From the NCBI GenBank assembly GCA_009843525.1, contig VYDH01000028.1:74790-135772 (forward strand): a DNA stretch of 60,983 bases, in the 5' to 3' direction. This DNA is from Acidimicrobiales bacterium (GTDB lineage: Bacteria > Actinomycetota > Acidimicrobiia > Acidimicrobiales > Poriferisodalaceae). This document shows positions 39,494-50,802 of the stretch, one piece after another. Within the stretch, counting starts at the first letter, position 1. Every line of letters starts with the position of its first letter. Below the pieces are notes generated by a model, which did no database searches, was not told where the DNA came from, and saw only the letters and a list, made by a program, of their open reading frames with translations. A program made the position numbers and the translations under genes.

Positions 39494-39916
39494 ATGGATG
39501 AGGGCGTCGGGATGCTCAGCGTGGCGGCCGTGCTGGTGCTCGGCATCTGGCTGGTGGACTACTCGGGCGACGCCACGCGCGCCACGGCCAGCGTCCGAGC
39601 GGCGAGCATCGAAGCTGCCCAGTACGCCGCCAGCGCACTCGCGTCGCCGCCGTCGGGCACCACCGACGCCGCACTGGACGGCCATGCCGCGGGCATCGCC
39701 GAGCGCGTCGTGGCTGCAGCGGCCATCTCCGACTGCAACACCGCCGATCCCGGCTATGGCGTCGCCGCATCGGTTCATCGCCTGCCAGGCCTCGCCGAGC
39801 CGGCGGCAGTCAGCGTGCAGGTGACCTGCCCGCTGGCCGTCTCGCCGTTGTTCGCCGACACCGTCCGATTCCGAGCGGCCGTGCCGGTGCCGGCGCCGCC
39901 AGGTGCGGGTTCGTGA
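39494..39916 (+). CDS. TadE/TadG-like pseudopilin
   Basis: A 140-residue protein with an N-terminal hydrophobic helix (MLSVAAVLVLGIWLV), then an Ala-rich helix (SVRAASIEAAQYAASALA) and a small extracellular domain with two cysteines (ISDCNTADPG; VQVTCPLAVS). The architecture matches TadE-like proteins of actinobacterial pilus clusters. ATG 39494 has a GGAGG ribosome-binding site. Its TGA overlaps the GTG of a 25-codon ORF that leads into the next pseudopilin gene. Confidence 0.63.
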   Translation: MDEGVGMLSVAAVLVLGIWLVDYSGDATRATASVRAASIEAAQYAASALASPPSGTTDAALDGHAAGIAERVVAAAAISDCNTADPGYGVAASVHRLPGLAEPAAVSVQVTCPLAVSPLFADTVRFRAAVPVPAPPGAGS

Positions 39917-39990
39917 GCGCGCTGCCCGATCCCGACGGAGACTCCGCCGGCGAAACGGTCGCAGTCGTGCAGCCGGGTGCCGGGCCATGA
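39913..39990 (+). CDS. possible 25-residue linking ORF
   Basis: GTG 39913 overlaps the preceding stop (GTGA) and encodes 25 residues (MSALPDPDGDSAGETVAVVQ, then five more) ending in a TGA at 39988-39990 that overlaps the next ATG (39987). The chained overlaps would let ribosomes pass from one pseudopilin gene to the next. No similarity to a known peptide is recognised and it may serve only as a coupling device. Confidence 0.35.
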   Translation: MSALPDPDGDSAGETVAVVQPGAGP

Positions 39991-40355
39991 GCACGCCGGT
40001 GATCGCGTTGGCGCTGGCCGCCATGTGCGCGCTGTTCAGCGCGGCGGCGGTCGACACCGCCCAAGCCATGGGCCTGCGCAATCACGCCGCAAACGAAGCC
40101 CGATGGGTCGCAACCAGCACGCTCGACTCGTGCGCCGCCAGCAGCGCGCCGCAGAGGTGCGCACTGCCGCCGGGCTGCGCCGCGCCGACCTGTGCCATAT
40201 GCCGTCGCGGCGATGCCGTCCGGGCCGATGTATCGCTGGATTGGTCTCCCGTGCTGCTGCAGGGCCTCGCCCCAGCACACGGCCGCCACGCGCTCAGCCT
40301 CGAAGCGCTCGATATCGCCGACCTGGCAGGCGCCAGCCTGCCCGCCTGCACCTAG
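39987..40355 (+). CDS. small secreted/pseudopilin-like protein, last gene of the Tad-like cluster
   Basis: A 122-residue protein with an N-terminal hydrophobic helix (STPVIALALAAMCALFSAAA) that may be a TadE-like helix or a signal peptide. It then has a compact domain with seven cysteines, including the cluster CALPPGCAAPTCAICRRGD. ATG 39987 is reached through the overlap with the 25-codon ORF; an upstream in-frame GTG at 39903 would add an unlikely Arg-rich tail. The gene ends ten bases before the convergent vapC gene. Confidence 0.6.
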   Translation: MSTPVIALALAAMCALFSAAAVDTAQAMGLRNHAANEARWVATSTLDSCAASSAPQRCALPPGCAAPTCAICRRGDAVRADVSLDWSPVLLQGLAPAHGRHALSLEALDIADLAGASLPACT

Positions 40356-40364
40356 TCAGTGCTG

Positions 40365-40781
40365 CTAGCGCGGGGCGATGCGGAGCGGTTCTCCGGTGAG
40401 CGATCGCAGCGCGCCGAAGTGCCGGTGGTCGAGCGTGAGGATGGTGTCGGTCCCGTAGCGCTCGGCGAGCACGACCAGCGAGGCATCCGTGATGCCGATG
40501 CCGAGGTCCCGGTACCTTGCGATGACCTCGGCAGCCAGCGCGATGTCGGCGGCGCTCATTGCGGCGAGTTCGTAGGCGCCGCCGGCCAGTTCGGTCAGCA
40601 CCGCCAGCTCGGCATCCACGCCCTTGCGCGTGGCCACGAGATAGTCGAGTTCGGCCACAACGTAGGGCGAGACGACCATCACTTCGCCGTGCGCTTCGAG
40701 CCATGCGCTCACGTCGTCATGCTGTGTTCCCGATTCGCTGTAGAACGCGACGAGGGCGCTGGTGTCGGCAATGACGGTCAC
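40365..40781 (-). CDS. vapC: PIN-domain ribonuclease toxin, VapC family
   Basis: A 138-residue PIN-domain RNase. The acidic active-site residues are visible: Asp6 in VIADTSALVAFY, Glu in SPYVVAELDYLVA, Asp in LGIGITDASLVVLAERY and Asp in ILTLDHRHF. VapC toxins cleave tRNA or rRNA loops to slow translation when the antitoxin decays. GTG at 40781 (minus strand) overlaps the antitoxin TGA, the usual arrangement; a longer upstream reading frame exists but lies across vapB. Target RNA is unknown. Confidence 0.88.
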   Translation of the reverse strand: MTVIADTSALVAFYSESGTQHDDVSAWLEAHGEVMVVSPYVVAELDYLVATRKGVDAELAVLTELAGGAYELAAMSAADIALAAEVIARYRDLGIGITDASLVVLAERYGTDTILTLDHRHFGALRSLTGEPLRIAPR

Positions 40782-40984
40782 TCGCCGAATCCTGTGAGCA
40801 GCTCGTCGACCTCGAGCGCCCATGCGCTGTCGCCGGGAATGATGCCTGACCGGGGGGCGGGGCGTGAAACGGCGTCGGCGACAGCTTGGCGGATCACTTC
40901 GGCTTCGGAGCACGACCGGAGCCGGGCCTCGCGCTCCACACCGGCCTTGATCTTCTCGGGAAGGTACACGGTGGTCTTGTGCAT
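40778..40984 (-). CDS. vapB: ribbon-helix-helix antitoxin of the VapBC module
   Basis: A 68-residue protein with an RHH/CopG-type N-terminus MHKTTVYLPEKIKAGVEREA followed by RSCSEAEVIRQAVADAV, the expected beta strand and helices. The C-terminal half (SAWALEVDELLTGFGE) should cover the toxin active site. It is encoded before and overlaps vapC by four bases. The overlapping palindromes just upstream are the likely autoregulatory operator. Confidence 0.85.
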   Translation of the reverse strand: MHKTTVYLPEKIKAGVEREARLRSCSEAEVIRQAVADAVSRPAPRSGIIPGDSAWALEVDELLTGFGE

Positions 40985-40985
40985 G

Positions 40986-41000
40986 CCATATATGGTACCA
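40986..41000. promoter_or_regulatory. palindromic operator/promoter of vapBC
   Basis: CCATATATGG (40986-40995) and TGGTACCA (40993-41000) are overlapping perfect palindromes. On the minus strand they cover a TACCAT -10 box (40997-40992) that ends 7 bases before the vapB ATG, so antitoxin binding here would block transcription. Further small inverted repeats lie at 41002-41017 and 41019-41034. Confidence 0.6.
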
Positions 41001-41082
41001 GCGCCAGCTAATTGGCGGTCGGGTGCCGACCCGAAACCGTCCATGACGTGACATTGCGCGCCGGGTCGCGGGAGGCCCGCGC

Positions 41083-41088
41083 TAGGGT
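41083..41088 (+). promoter_or_regulatory. -10 box of the pyr operon
   Basis: TAGGGT lies about 60 bases before the pyrR start, placing the transcription start near 41095, just before the PyrR-binding loop. No clear -35 sequence is visible. Confidence 0.45.
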
Positions 41089-41108
41089 GCGGTTCTGACC
41101 GTGAAGCG

Positions 41109-41131
41109 GGTCCGGTGAGGCTCGTACGGAC
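41109..41131 (+). promoter_or_regulatory. PyrR-binding loop in the pyr leader RNA
   Basis: GGTCCGGTGAGGCT (41109-41122) matches the conserved PyrR-recognition sequence ARUCCNGNGAGGYU at 13 of 14 positions. GTCCG (41110-41114) and CGGAC (41127-41131) pair into a 5-bp stem that presents it. It ends immediately before the AGGAAGGA ribosome-binding site of pyrR (41132-41139), so UMP-loaded PyrR bound here should hinder translation, as reported for mycobacterial PyrR. Confidence 0.8.
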
Positions 41132-41146
41132 AGGAAGGACCTGCGC

Positions 41147-41713
41147 GTGGCAGACCGCGAGCGACGCATGACGCCCCCCTACGGGGGCGTTTTCGTTGCC
41201 CGGACCACCATTCTCGATTCCAGCGGGGTCCACCGGGCGCTCACCCGTGTCAGCCACGAGATCATCGAGCGGAACGAGGGTCTCGACAACGTCCTCGTGG
41301 TGGGCCTGCAGACCGGCGGCGTGCAGATCGCCCTGCGGATCGTGCGGCTCCTGTTCGAGATCGACGGCACCGACGTGCCCTTCGGCACGCTCGACGTGGC
41401 GATGCACCGCGACGACATCGGCCTGCGACCCGTCATGGCCGAAGCCGTCACCGACATCCCCTTCGACCTCGACGGCATGACGGTGGTGCTGGTCGACGAC
41501 GTGCTCTACACCGGCCGCACCATCCGCGCCGCGCTCGACGCCCTCAACGACTTCGGACGTCCCCGAGCGGTGCAGCTCGCCGTGGTGATCGACCGCGGTC
41601 ACCGCGAGCTGCCCATCCGCCCCGACTTCGTGGGCAAAAACCTGCCCACCAGCCGCGAGGAGATGGTGGACGTCACGCTCGAGGGCGTCTTGTTGGGGGA
41701 GATGCGCAAGTGA
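41147..41713 (+). CDS. pyrR: bifunctional pyr operon regulator / uracil phosphoribosyltransferase PyrR
   Basis: A 188-residue PRTase-fold RNA-binding regulator. Family blocks: [18 protein letters not shown] at the N-terminus, [15 protein letters not shown], and the PRPP motif [21 protein letters not shown], then [22 protein letters not shown] 41147 is preferred because AGGAAGGA lies 7 bases upstream. Codons 9-15 contain a terminator-like hairpin. No ATG, GTG or TTG occurs in frame between that hairpin and the conserved domain, so the hairpin really does lie within the coding region unless a rare start is used. It overlaps pyrB (GTGA). Confidence 0.93.
   Translation: MADRERRMTPPYGGVFVARTTILDSSGVHRALTRVSHEIIERNEGLDNVLVVGLQTGGVQIALRIVRLLFEIDGTDVPFGTLDVAMHRDDIGLRPVMAEAVTDIPFDLDGMTVVLVDDVLYTGRTIRAALDALNDFGRPRAVQLAVVIDRGHRELPIRPDFVGKNLPTSREEMVDVTLEGVLLGEMRK
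41171..41197 (+). terminator. attenuator-like intrinsic terminator inside the first codons of pyrR
   Basis: ACGCCCCC (41171-41178) and GGGGGCGT (41183-41190) form a perfect 8-bp stem with a CTAC loop, followed by TTTCGTT. It lies 24 bases after the pyrR start codon and about 40 after the PyrR-binding loop. A ribosome on the first codons would prevent folding; if PyrR blocks initiation the hairpin can form and stop transcription. Confidence 0.65.
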
Positions 41714-42789
41714 GCACGCACCTGCTGACGCTGGGCGAGCTCGGCACCCAGGGCATCGCTGAGCTGCTGTCGCTCACCGACCGCTTCGTCGAGGTGGGCC
41801 GTCGACCGATCCCACGGGTGCCCGCATTGCGCGGCCGCACGGTTGCCACGCTGTTCTTCGAGGAATCCACCCGCACCCGGCTGGCCTTCGAGACCGCGGC
41901 CAAGCGACTGTCGGCCGACGTGCTCAACTTCTCCGCGGCCTCGTCGTCGCTGTCCAAAGGCGAGTCGCTGCGCGACACCTTCGAGACCGTTCAGGCCATG
42001 GGCATCCATGCCGCCGTAGTCCGCCATCGCAGCGCCGGCGTGCCTGCCCAGATCGCCCGCTGGGCTGACGACGGCGTCGCTGTGCTCAATGGCGGCGACG
42101 GGTGGCATGCTCACCCCACCCAGGGCCTGCAGGATTCCTACACCCTGTGGCGCAACTTCAGCCCGATGCCTAACGGCCAGCCGGGCGCCGAGGCCGCTGA
42201 CGAGCCCACGCTGGCAGGGCTCCGGATCGGCATCGTCGGCGACATCGTGCACAGCCGCGTGGCTCGCAGCGACATCGAGGCCTACACCGCGCTGGGTGCC
42301 AGCATCGTGCTGGTTGCGCCGCCCACGCTGCTGCCCGCGCAGCCGCGTGACTGGATCGACTGCTGGCTCCCGGCCGACGCCGCCAAGCGGGTCGAGATCT
42401 CCCACAGCCTCGACGACGTGCTCGACGAGCTCGACGTGGTGGGCCTGTTGCGCTGCCAGCGCGAGCGCATGGTGAACGGCCTGATCGGGTCGGTGCCCGA
42501 GTACGTCGCCCGTTACGGCCTCACCGCCGAACGCGCCCAGCGCCTGCGCCCCGATGCGGTCATCACCCACCCCGGCCCGATGAATCGCGGCATCGAGATT
42601 GCAGGAGCGGTGTTCGAAGATCTGGCCGCCAACCGGGTGCTGGTCACCCAGCAGGTGTCACATGGGGTGGCGGCCCGCATGGCAGTGCTGTTCCGCCTGA
42701 TCGGATCGGGCACTGCTCTGCCCAACACGGATGCGACCCCCGAAGCCGCTCCCTCAGAGGCGGATTCGACGGGCCGAGGCAGTGCCTGA
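41710..42789 (+). CDS. pyrB: aspartate carbamoyltransferase catalytic subunit
   Basis: A 359-residue enzyme that condenses carbamoyl phosphate with aspartate. The carbamoyl-phosphate motif ESTRTRLAFETA, the 80s-loop-like SSSLSKGESLRDT, HPTQGLQDSYTLWR, and ITHPGPMNRGIEI are all present. It is somewhat longer than typical (about 305-315) because of inserts, including one around residues 155-170. GTG 41710 overlaps the pyrR stop. No pyrI regulatory subunit is present; the next gene is a DHOase-like protein, as in holoenzymes where PyrB and PyrC' assemble together. Confidence 0.95.
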   Translation: MSTHLLTLGELGTQGIAELLSLTDRFVEVGRRPIPRVPALRGRTVATLFFEESTRTRLAFETAAKRLSADVLNFSAASSSLSKGESLRDTFETVQAMGIHAAVVRHRSAGVPAQIARWADDGVAVLNGGDGWHAHPTQGLQDSYTLWRNFSPMPNGQPGAEAADEPTLAGLRIGIVGDIVHSRVARSDIEAYTALGASIVLVAPPTLLPAQPRDWIDCWLPADAAKRVEISHSLDDVLDELDVVGLLRCQRERMVNGLIGSVPEYVARYGLTAERAQRLRPDAVITHPGPMNRGIEIAGAVFEDLAANRVLVTQQVSHGVAARMAVLFRLIGSGTALPNTDATPEAAPSEADSTGRGSA

Positions 42790-42790
42790 G

Positions 42791-44140
42791 ATGGCGGAGC
42801 AGCAGTCGCCGGCCGCAAGTGAGCCGCTGGTGCTCGCAGGCGGCGAGATCGTCGAGCGCACTGGTCGGCGGCACGCGGACATCACCGTGTTGGACGGCCG
42901 GATCGCGGCTGTGGATCCTCCCGGCACAGGTCGCGACGGTTCGGCACACGTCATCGATGCGACCGGGTGCGTGGTCGCCGCTGGGTTGGTGGACCTGTTC
43001 AGCCGTCTGGGCGAACCGGGCAACGAGGAAGCCGAGACCGTCGCCACCGCCACAGCGGCCGCCGCGCTCGGCGGCTTCACCGCCGTGCTCGCACAGCCCG
43101 ACACCGACCCGCCACTCGATCGGCTGGGCCAGCTCGCCGAGCTGCGCCGCAACGCCGCAGGCCGGCATTGCGCGGTCGTGGCGGCCGCCACGATCACCGC
43201 CGACCGGGTCGGGAAGCGCCTGTCGCCCATGGCTGAGCTGGCCGACGCCGGCGTCCGCTGGTTCACCGACGTCGGGCCGCTGGCTGACTCCGGTTTGCTC
43301 CGCCGAGCCCTGCAGTACGCCGGGCCGCTGGGTGGGACCGTGTCGGTGCGCCCGGCGACAGCCCATCTCGGCGGCACGGCCGCCATGGCCGAGGGCGCGG
43401 TATCTGCACGCATGGGCCTGGCCGGGGAACCGGCTGCCTCCGAGGAGCTGGCAGCCAACGCCGCGATCGGCGTTGCGAGGATCACCGGTGGGCGGTTGCA
43501 CCTCGACCGGATCAGTGCCGCCCGCACGGTCGAGCTGGTGCGAGTCGCCAAGGCCGAGGGCATCGACGTGTCAGCGTCCGTTGCCGCTGAGCACCTGTAC
43601 TTCATCGATGTCGACGCCGACGGCTACGACACGCTCATGCGAGCCGAGCCGCCGTACCGCACCGCGCAGGACCAGGCGGCGCTCGTGGCGGGCGTCAACG
43701 ACCGCACCATCGATGCGGTGGTCAGCGGCCACTCGCCGGTGCCGCCGCAGGCGAAGGACCTGCCGTTCGACGAGGCACCGCCCGGGGTGGCGGCACTGGA
43801 GACCTGCGCCGCACTCCTCCTGGGCCACCCAGACATCAGTGTCGAGACGGCGTTGGACGCGCTCGCGTGGCGACCGGCCGAACTGGCGAGTGCCACGCAT
43901 CTCGGCGGAGGAGCGATCGAGCCCGGCCAGCCGGCGAATCTGGTGGTGTTCGACCTCGAACGACTGTGGACGCTGGCCGAGCGCGGCTCGGTTTCGATGG
44001 CGCGCAACACGCCCCACCGCAACCGCCAGATGGGAGCGATGGTGACGGCCACGATCGTTGCAGGACGCACGGTTGTGACCGACGGTGCGCTGTGCAGCAT
44101 GGCCGGTACCGTCGCTGCGCTCACCGCAGGAACGACGTGA
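42791..44140 (+). CDS. dihydroorotase-like protein, metal site lost (PyrC')
   Basis: A 449-residue amidohydrolase-fold protein aligned with type I dihydroorotase but lacking key residues. Where active enzymes have DLHVHLREPG, this has DLFSRLGEPG: F70 and R72 replace the two His and G74 the Arg. The HiaHvST block reads HLDRISA, and the IATDHAPH block reads VVSGHSPV, losing the catalytic Asp. The rest of the fold is well kept (AAALGGFTAVLAQPDT; MRAEPPYRTAQDQAAL). Such inactive homologues are known to support aspartate carbamoyltransferase assembly. ATG 42791 follows the pyrB stop by one base; GTG 42782 is an alternative. Confidence 0.88.
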   Translation: MAEQQSPAASEPLVLAGGEIVERTGRRHADITVLDGRIAAVDPPGTGRDGSAHVIDATGCVVAAGLVDLFSRLGEPGNEEAETVATATAAAALGGFTAVLAQPDTDPPLDRLGQLAELRRNAAGRHCAVVAAATITADRVGKRLSPMAELADAGVRWFTDVGPLADSGLLRRALQYAGPLGGTVSVRPATAHLGGTAAMAEGAVSARMGLAGEPAASEELAANAAIGVARITGGRLHLDRISAARTVELVRVAKAEGIDVSASVAAEHLYFIDVDADGYDTLMRAEPPYRTAQDQAALVAGVNDRTIDAVVSGHSPVPPQAKDLPFDEAPPGVAALETCAALLLGHPDISVETALDALAWRPAELASATHLGGGAIEPGQPANLVVFDLERLWTLAERGSVSMARNTPHRNRQMGAMVTATIVAGRTVVTDGALCSMAGTVAALTAGTT

Positions 44141-45317
44141 TGACCCCAGCCCTAGCCAACCCCAGCGCCCCCGCTTCAGGCGCGCTCGTGCTCACCGACG
44201 GCACCACCTTCGAGGGCGAGATGATCGGCGCGCCCCTGGGCCACTCCGGCGGCATCGCATCGGGCGAGGTGGTGTTCAACACCGTGATGACCGGCTACCA
44301 GGAGGTCATCACCGACCCTTCCTACGCAGGCCAGATCATCGCGTTCACCTACCCCCACATCGGCAACTACGGCACCACCCCGACTGATGCCGAGTCTCGC
44401 CGCCCCTTCTGCCGGGGCGTCGTCATCCGCGACCTCGCCCGCCGCCGCTCCAACTGGCGCTCCGACAGCGATCTCGACGCCTACCTCACCCGGCACGGTA
44501 TCGCTGGCATTGCGGGCGTGGATACGCGCCGCCTGACACGCCACGTGCGCGACCACGGCGCCATGCCCGGTGCGTTCGGGCCCGTACCCGACGATGAGGC
44601 GCTGGAACGCCTCGCGGCCGCGGCCTCCGCTGAGCCCGGCACCGCAGGTGTCGATCTCGTCGGCGAGGTCACCACCGCCGAGCCGTACACCGCCGGTGAC
44701 GGGCCATGGCGCGTGGTGGCCTACGACCTGGGCATCAAGCGCGCCATCGCCGACAACCTCGGGCGTATCGCCACCGTCGAGGTGGTGCCGGCGCACACGC
44801 CTGCCGCAGAGGTACTGGCACGCGAGCCCCACGGTGTGTTCCTCTCCAACGGCCCGGGCGACCCCGAGATGGCCGGCAGCGTTACCGACGCGCTCGGCGA
44901 TTTGCTCGACCGGGTGCCGATCTTCGGCATCTGTCTCGGCCAGCAGGTGCTCGGCCTTGCGCTGGGCGGCCGCTCCTACAAGCTGCCCTTCGGCCACCAC
45001 GGGGGCAACGTGCCGGTGCGCGACGAGTCGACCGGCCGCGTCGAGATCACCAGCCAGAACCACAACTTCGCCATCGAATCCGGCTCGGTGCCCGGCGTCG
45101 ACGAAACGCACGTGTGCCTGAACGACGGGTCGCTCGAAGGCTTCGCCTGCCGCGACCTGCCCGCGTTCGCCGTGCAGTACCACCCTGAAGCCAGCCCCGG
45201 CCCGCATGACTCGCGATACCTCTTCGACCGATTCGCCGATCTCATGTCGTCGTTCTGGGGCAGGAACCCCAACGGCGCCGGTCTCGGCGCCGCCGCCAGT
45301 CACGGGAAGGCCCGCTG

Positions 45318-45318
<1 letters not shown>
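44140..45318 (+). CDS. carA: carbamoyl-phosphate synthase small subunit
   Basis: A 392-residue glutaminase subunit that supplies ammonia to CarB. The N-terminal domain has [20 protein letters not shown] and the Rossmann-like GAMPG segment. The class I amidotransferase domain has LSNGPGDPE, the nucleophile block [24 protein letters not shown] and [11 protein letters not shown] (catalytic His, Glu). ATG 44140 overlaps the pyrC' stop and AGGAA lies about 8 bases upstream; GTG 44137 one codon earlier is possible. Its stop overlaps the carB ATG by one base. Confidence 0.97.
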
Positions 45319-48686
<3,368 letters not shown>

Positions 48687-48723
48687 GTCGCTGCCCCGGG
48701 CCGTCCCTCGTGGAGGCGTCGAC

Positions 48724-49650
48724 ATGGCAGTGCGGATCGGCAGCGTGGAGCTGCCCAACCCGGTCATGACGGCGTCCGGCACTGCCGGCTACAGCACCGA
48801 GCTCGGCTCGTACATGGATCTGGCATCGCTCGGGGCGATCGTGACCAAATCGCTCTCGCCGTTCGCCTGGGCCGGCAACCCGGCACCGAGAGTGGTGGGC
48901 ACTGCTGCGGGGATGCTCAACGCGGTAGGGCTGCAGAACCCGGGTGTCTCCGAATGGGCGGAGCACGAACTGCCGCGCCTGGCCCGCACGGGCGCCCGGG
49001 TGGTGGCCAGCATCTGGGGCCGCACGGTCGCCGACTACGCCACGGCAGCCGCGGCGCTCGCAGGTGCCGGGCTCACGGCGCTGGAGGTGAACGTGAGCTG
49101 CCCGAACCTCGAAGGCCGCGGCCAGATGTTTGCCTGCGATCCATCGGCCACGGCCGATGCCATCGGTGCCTCCGCTGCTGCGGGAGTGCCGGTGTGGGCG
49201 AAGCTCACCCCCAACGTCACCGATCTCGTCGAGATCGCCGAAGCGGCCGTGAGCGCTGGAGCCGAGGCGCTCACGCTCATCAACACCGTCTTTGGCATGT
49301 CAATTGATCCAGCCACCGCGCAGCCCACGCTCGGCAACGGCGGCGGGGGACTGTCGGGTCCGGCCATCCGCCCGGTTGCAGTGCGGGCCGTCTACGACGT
49401 CCGTGCAACGCTCGGCGGCGTGCCGATCGTGGGCGTGGGCGGGGTGGCCAAAGGGGAGCACGCGGTCGAGCTCATGGCTGCCGGCGCCTGCGCGGTCCAG
49501 GTCGGGACTGCGTCGTTCTGGGACCCCCGGGCACCTCGCAACGTGCTCGACGAGCTGCGGCGCTGGTGCGAGCGGCACGGTGTCCGTTCTGCAGTCTCAC
49601 TGACGGGGCGCGCCCACCGGACTGCAACCGACGCAGGGGAGACCACGTGA
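48724..49650 (+). CDS. pyrD: dihydroorotate dehydrogenase, class 1B catalytic subunit
   Basis: A 308-residue FMN TIM-barrel enzyme. The N-terminus VELPNPVMTASGTAGY, the catalytic-Cys block LEVNVSCPNLEGRG, and FMN-binding LGNGGGGLSGPAIRPVA, PIVGVGGVAKGEHAVELMAAGA and VQVGTASFWDP fit the cytosolic NAD-linked class 1B. A pyrK electron-transfer subunit is not seen next to it. The start at ATG 48724 has a strong GTGGAGG 7 bases upstream; an in-frame ATG at 48679, overlapping carB, would add 15 residues. Confidence 0.93.
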   Translation: MAVRIGSVELPNPVMTASGTAGYSTELGSYMDLASLGAIVTKSLSPFAWAGNPAPRVVGTAAGMLNAVGLQNPGVSEWAEHELPRLARTGARVVASIWGRTVADYATAAAALAGAGLTALEVNVSCPNLEGRGQMFACDPSATADAIGASAAAGVPVWAKLTPNVTDLVEIAEAAVSAGAEALTLINTVFGMSIDPATAQPTLGNGGGGLSGPAIRPVAVRAVYDVRATLGGVPIVGVGGVAKGEHAVELMAAGACAVQVGTASFWDPRAPRNVLDELRRWCERHGVRSAVSLTGRAHRTATDAGETT

Positions 49651-50393
49651 ACCCGCCAACCGCCACCGCACCGGCATCGGTCCTTGGGCGAGTCCCAGCG
49701 CGTGATCGCTTGGCCCTCGCGCTCGATGTGCCCGATCGGGATGCCGCCATGGCGTTAGTGGAGCGCTTTGGGGCCGACTTCGGCGTCATGAAGGTCGGTC
49801 TCGAGCTGTTCCTCGCCGAGGGCCCCGGGGTCGTCCGCGACATCGTGTCGGCGGGCAGCCGCGTGTTCTTGGACCTGAAGCTCCACGACATACCGAACAC
49901 GGTGGAGCACGCTGCTCGCTGTGCAGGCGAGCTGGGCGTCTGGCTGCTCACGCTGCACACCCAAGGCGGGCCGGACATGCTGGCCGCGGGCGCAAGCGGC
50001 TTGAGCGACGGTGCTGCCGACGCGAACCCGAGCGCCGAAGTGCCGATCGCACTGGGCGTCACCGTGCTCACCTCAGACGCAGACGCCCCATCGGAGGTGC
50101 TGACGAGCCGCGCACGGCTGGCCGAGCAAGCCGGCTGCGGCGGCGTCGTGTGCGCCGCACCCGATCTTCCCGTCGTGACCAACACGGTGCCGGGGATGCT
50201 CCGGGTGGTCCCGGGCATTCGCCCTGCCGGGGCGCCGTCGGCCGATCAACGCCGCGTCGCAACCCCGGCGTCGGCACTGGCGGCAGGCGCCGATGTGCTC
50301 GTCATCGGCCGAGCGGTCACCGCAGCGCCTGATCCGGATGCCGCAGCGGCAGCCATCGTCGCCGAGGTCGCTGCCGCCTTGGGATCACCGTAA
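49647..50393 (+). CDS. pyrF: orotidine 5'-phosphate decarboxylase
   Basis: A 248-residue TIM-barrel decarboxylase that makes UMP. LALALDVPDRDAAMALV and the catalytic charge network FLDLKLHDIPNTV (Lys-Asp) are diagnostic, and LRVVPGIRPAG and ADVLVIGRAVT contribute the phosphate site. GTG 49647 overlaps the pyrD stop (GTGA). It is the last gene of the pyr operon in this window; pyrE and an active dihydroorotase are not seen here. Confidence 0.95.
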   Translation: MNPPTATAPASVLGRVPARDRLALALDVPDRDAAMALVERFGADFGVMKVGLELFLAEGPGVVRDIVSAGSRVFLDLKLHDIPNTVEHAARCAGELGVWLLTLHTQGGPDMLAAGASGLSDGAADANPSAEVPIALGVTVLTSDADAPSEVLTSRARLAEQAGCGGVVCAAPDLPVVTNTVPGMLRVVPGIRPAGAPSADQRRVATPASALAAGADVLVIGRAVTAAPDPDAAAAAIVAEVAAALGSP

Positions 50394-50442
50394 GCACCGG
50401 CGCATTCGAGCCCGGTGTCGGGGGGCCTATCTGGCGCATAGC

Positions 50443-50448
50443 TACACT
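50443..50448 (+). promoter_or_regulatory. -10 box of a probable leaderless promoter for the IHF gene
   Basis: TACACT ends 8 bases before ATG 50457 with no Shine-Dalgarno in between. The same hexamer precedes pdxS. Confidence 0.55.
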
Positions 50449-50456
50449 GCACCTCA

Positions 50457-50792
50457 ATGAGTCCGCTGCCTGAACTGAGTGACGAGCAGCGTGCCGAGGC
50501 GCTGGCCAAGGCCAAGGAGGCCCGCGAGGTCCGCGCAAACGTCAAGCATCGGTTGAAGATGGGCCTGCTCACCTTCGACGAGTTGCTGGCCGAAGCCGAC
50601 TCTGTCGAGAACGTCGGCAAGCTCAAGGCACTCGCTGCCTTGGAGTCGATGCCCGGTCTCGGCAAGGTCAAGGCCCGCCGACTGATGGCTGAGATTGGCA
50701 TCGCCGACAACCGGCGGCTGCGAGGTCTCGGCGAGACGCAGCGGCGCCGTTTGAGCGAGCATTTCGCACAGGATTCCGCCTCAGGCGCGTGA
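50457..50792 (+). CDS. mihF: integration host factor, actinobacterial type (mIHF)
   Basis: A 111-residue nucleoid protein found only in actinobacteria, unrelated in fold to E. coli IHF. The helical N-terminal half has LSDEQRAEALAKAKEAREVR and RLKMGLLTFDELL; the helix-two-turn-helix DNA-binding part has LESMPGLGKVKARRLMAEIG. It binds and bends DNA with little sequence preference. It is followed 10 bases later by gmk, the conserved mIHF-gmk-rpoZ-coaBC-metK order. This is a strong phylum marker. Confidence 0.95.
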   Translation: MSPLPELSDEQRAEALAKAKEAREVRANVKHRLKMGLLTFDELLAEADSVENVGKLKALAALESMPGLGKVKARRLMAEIGIADNRRLRGLGETQRRRLSEHFAQDSASGA

Positions 50793-50802
50793 AGACAGTC
50801 GC

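Noticed and set aside
40365..41054. A 229-residue extended version of the PIN-domain protein
   Set aside because: The N-terminal 91 residues are an Arg/Pro-rich translation lying antisense to nothing useful and across vapB. The PIN fold begins at GTG 40781, which overlaps the vapB stop as in normal vapBC pairs.
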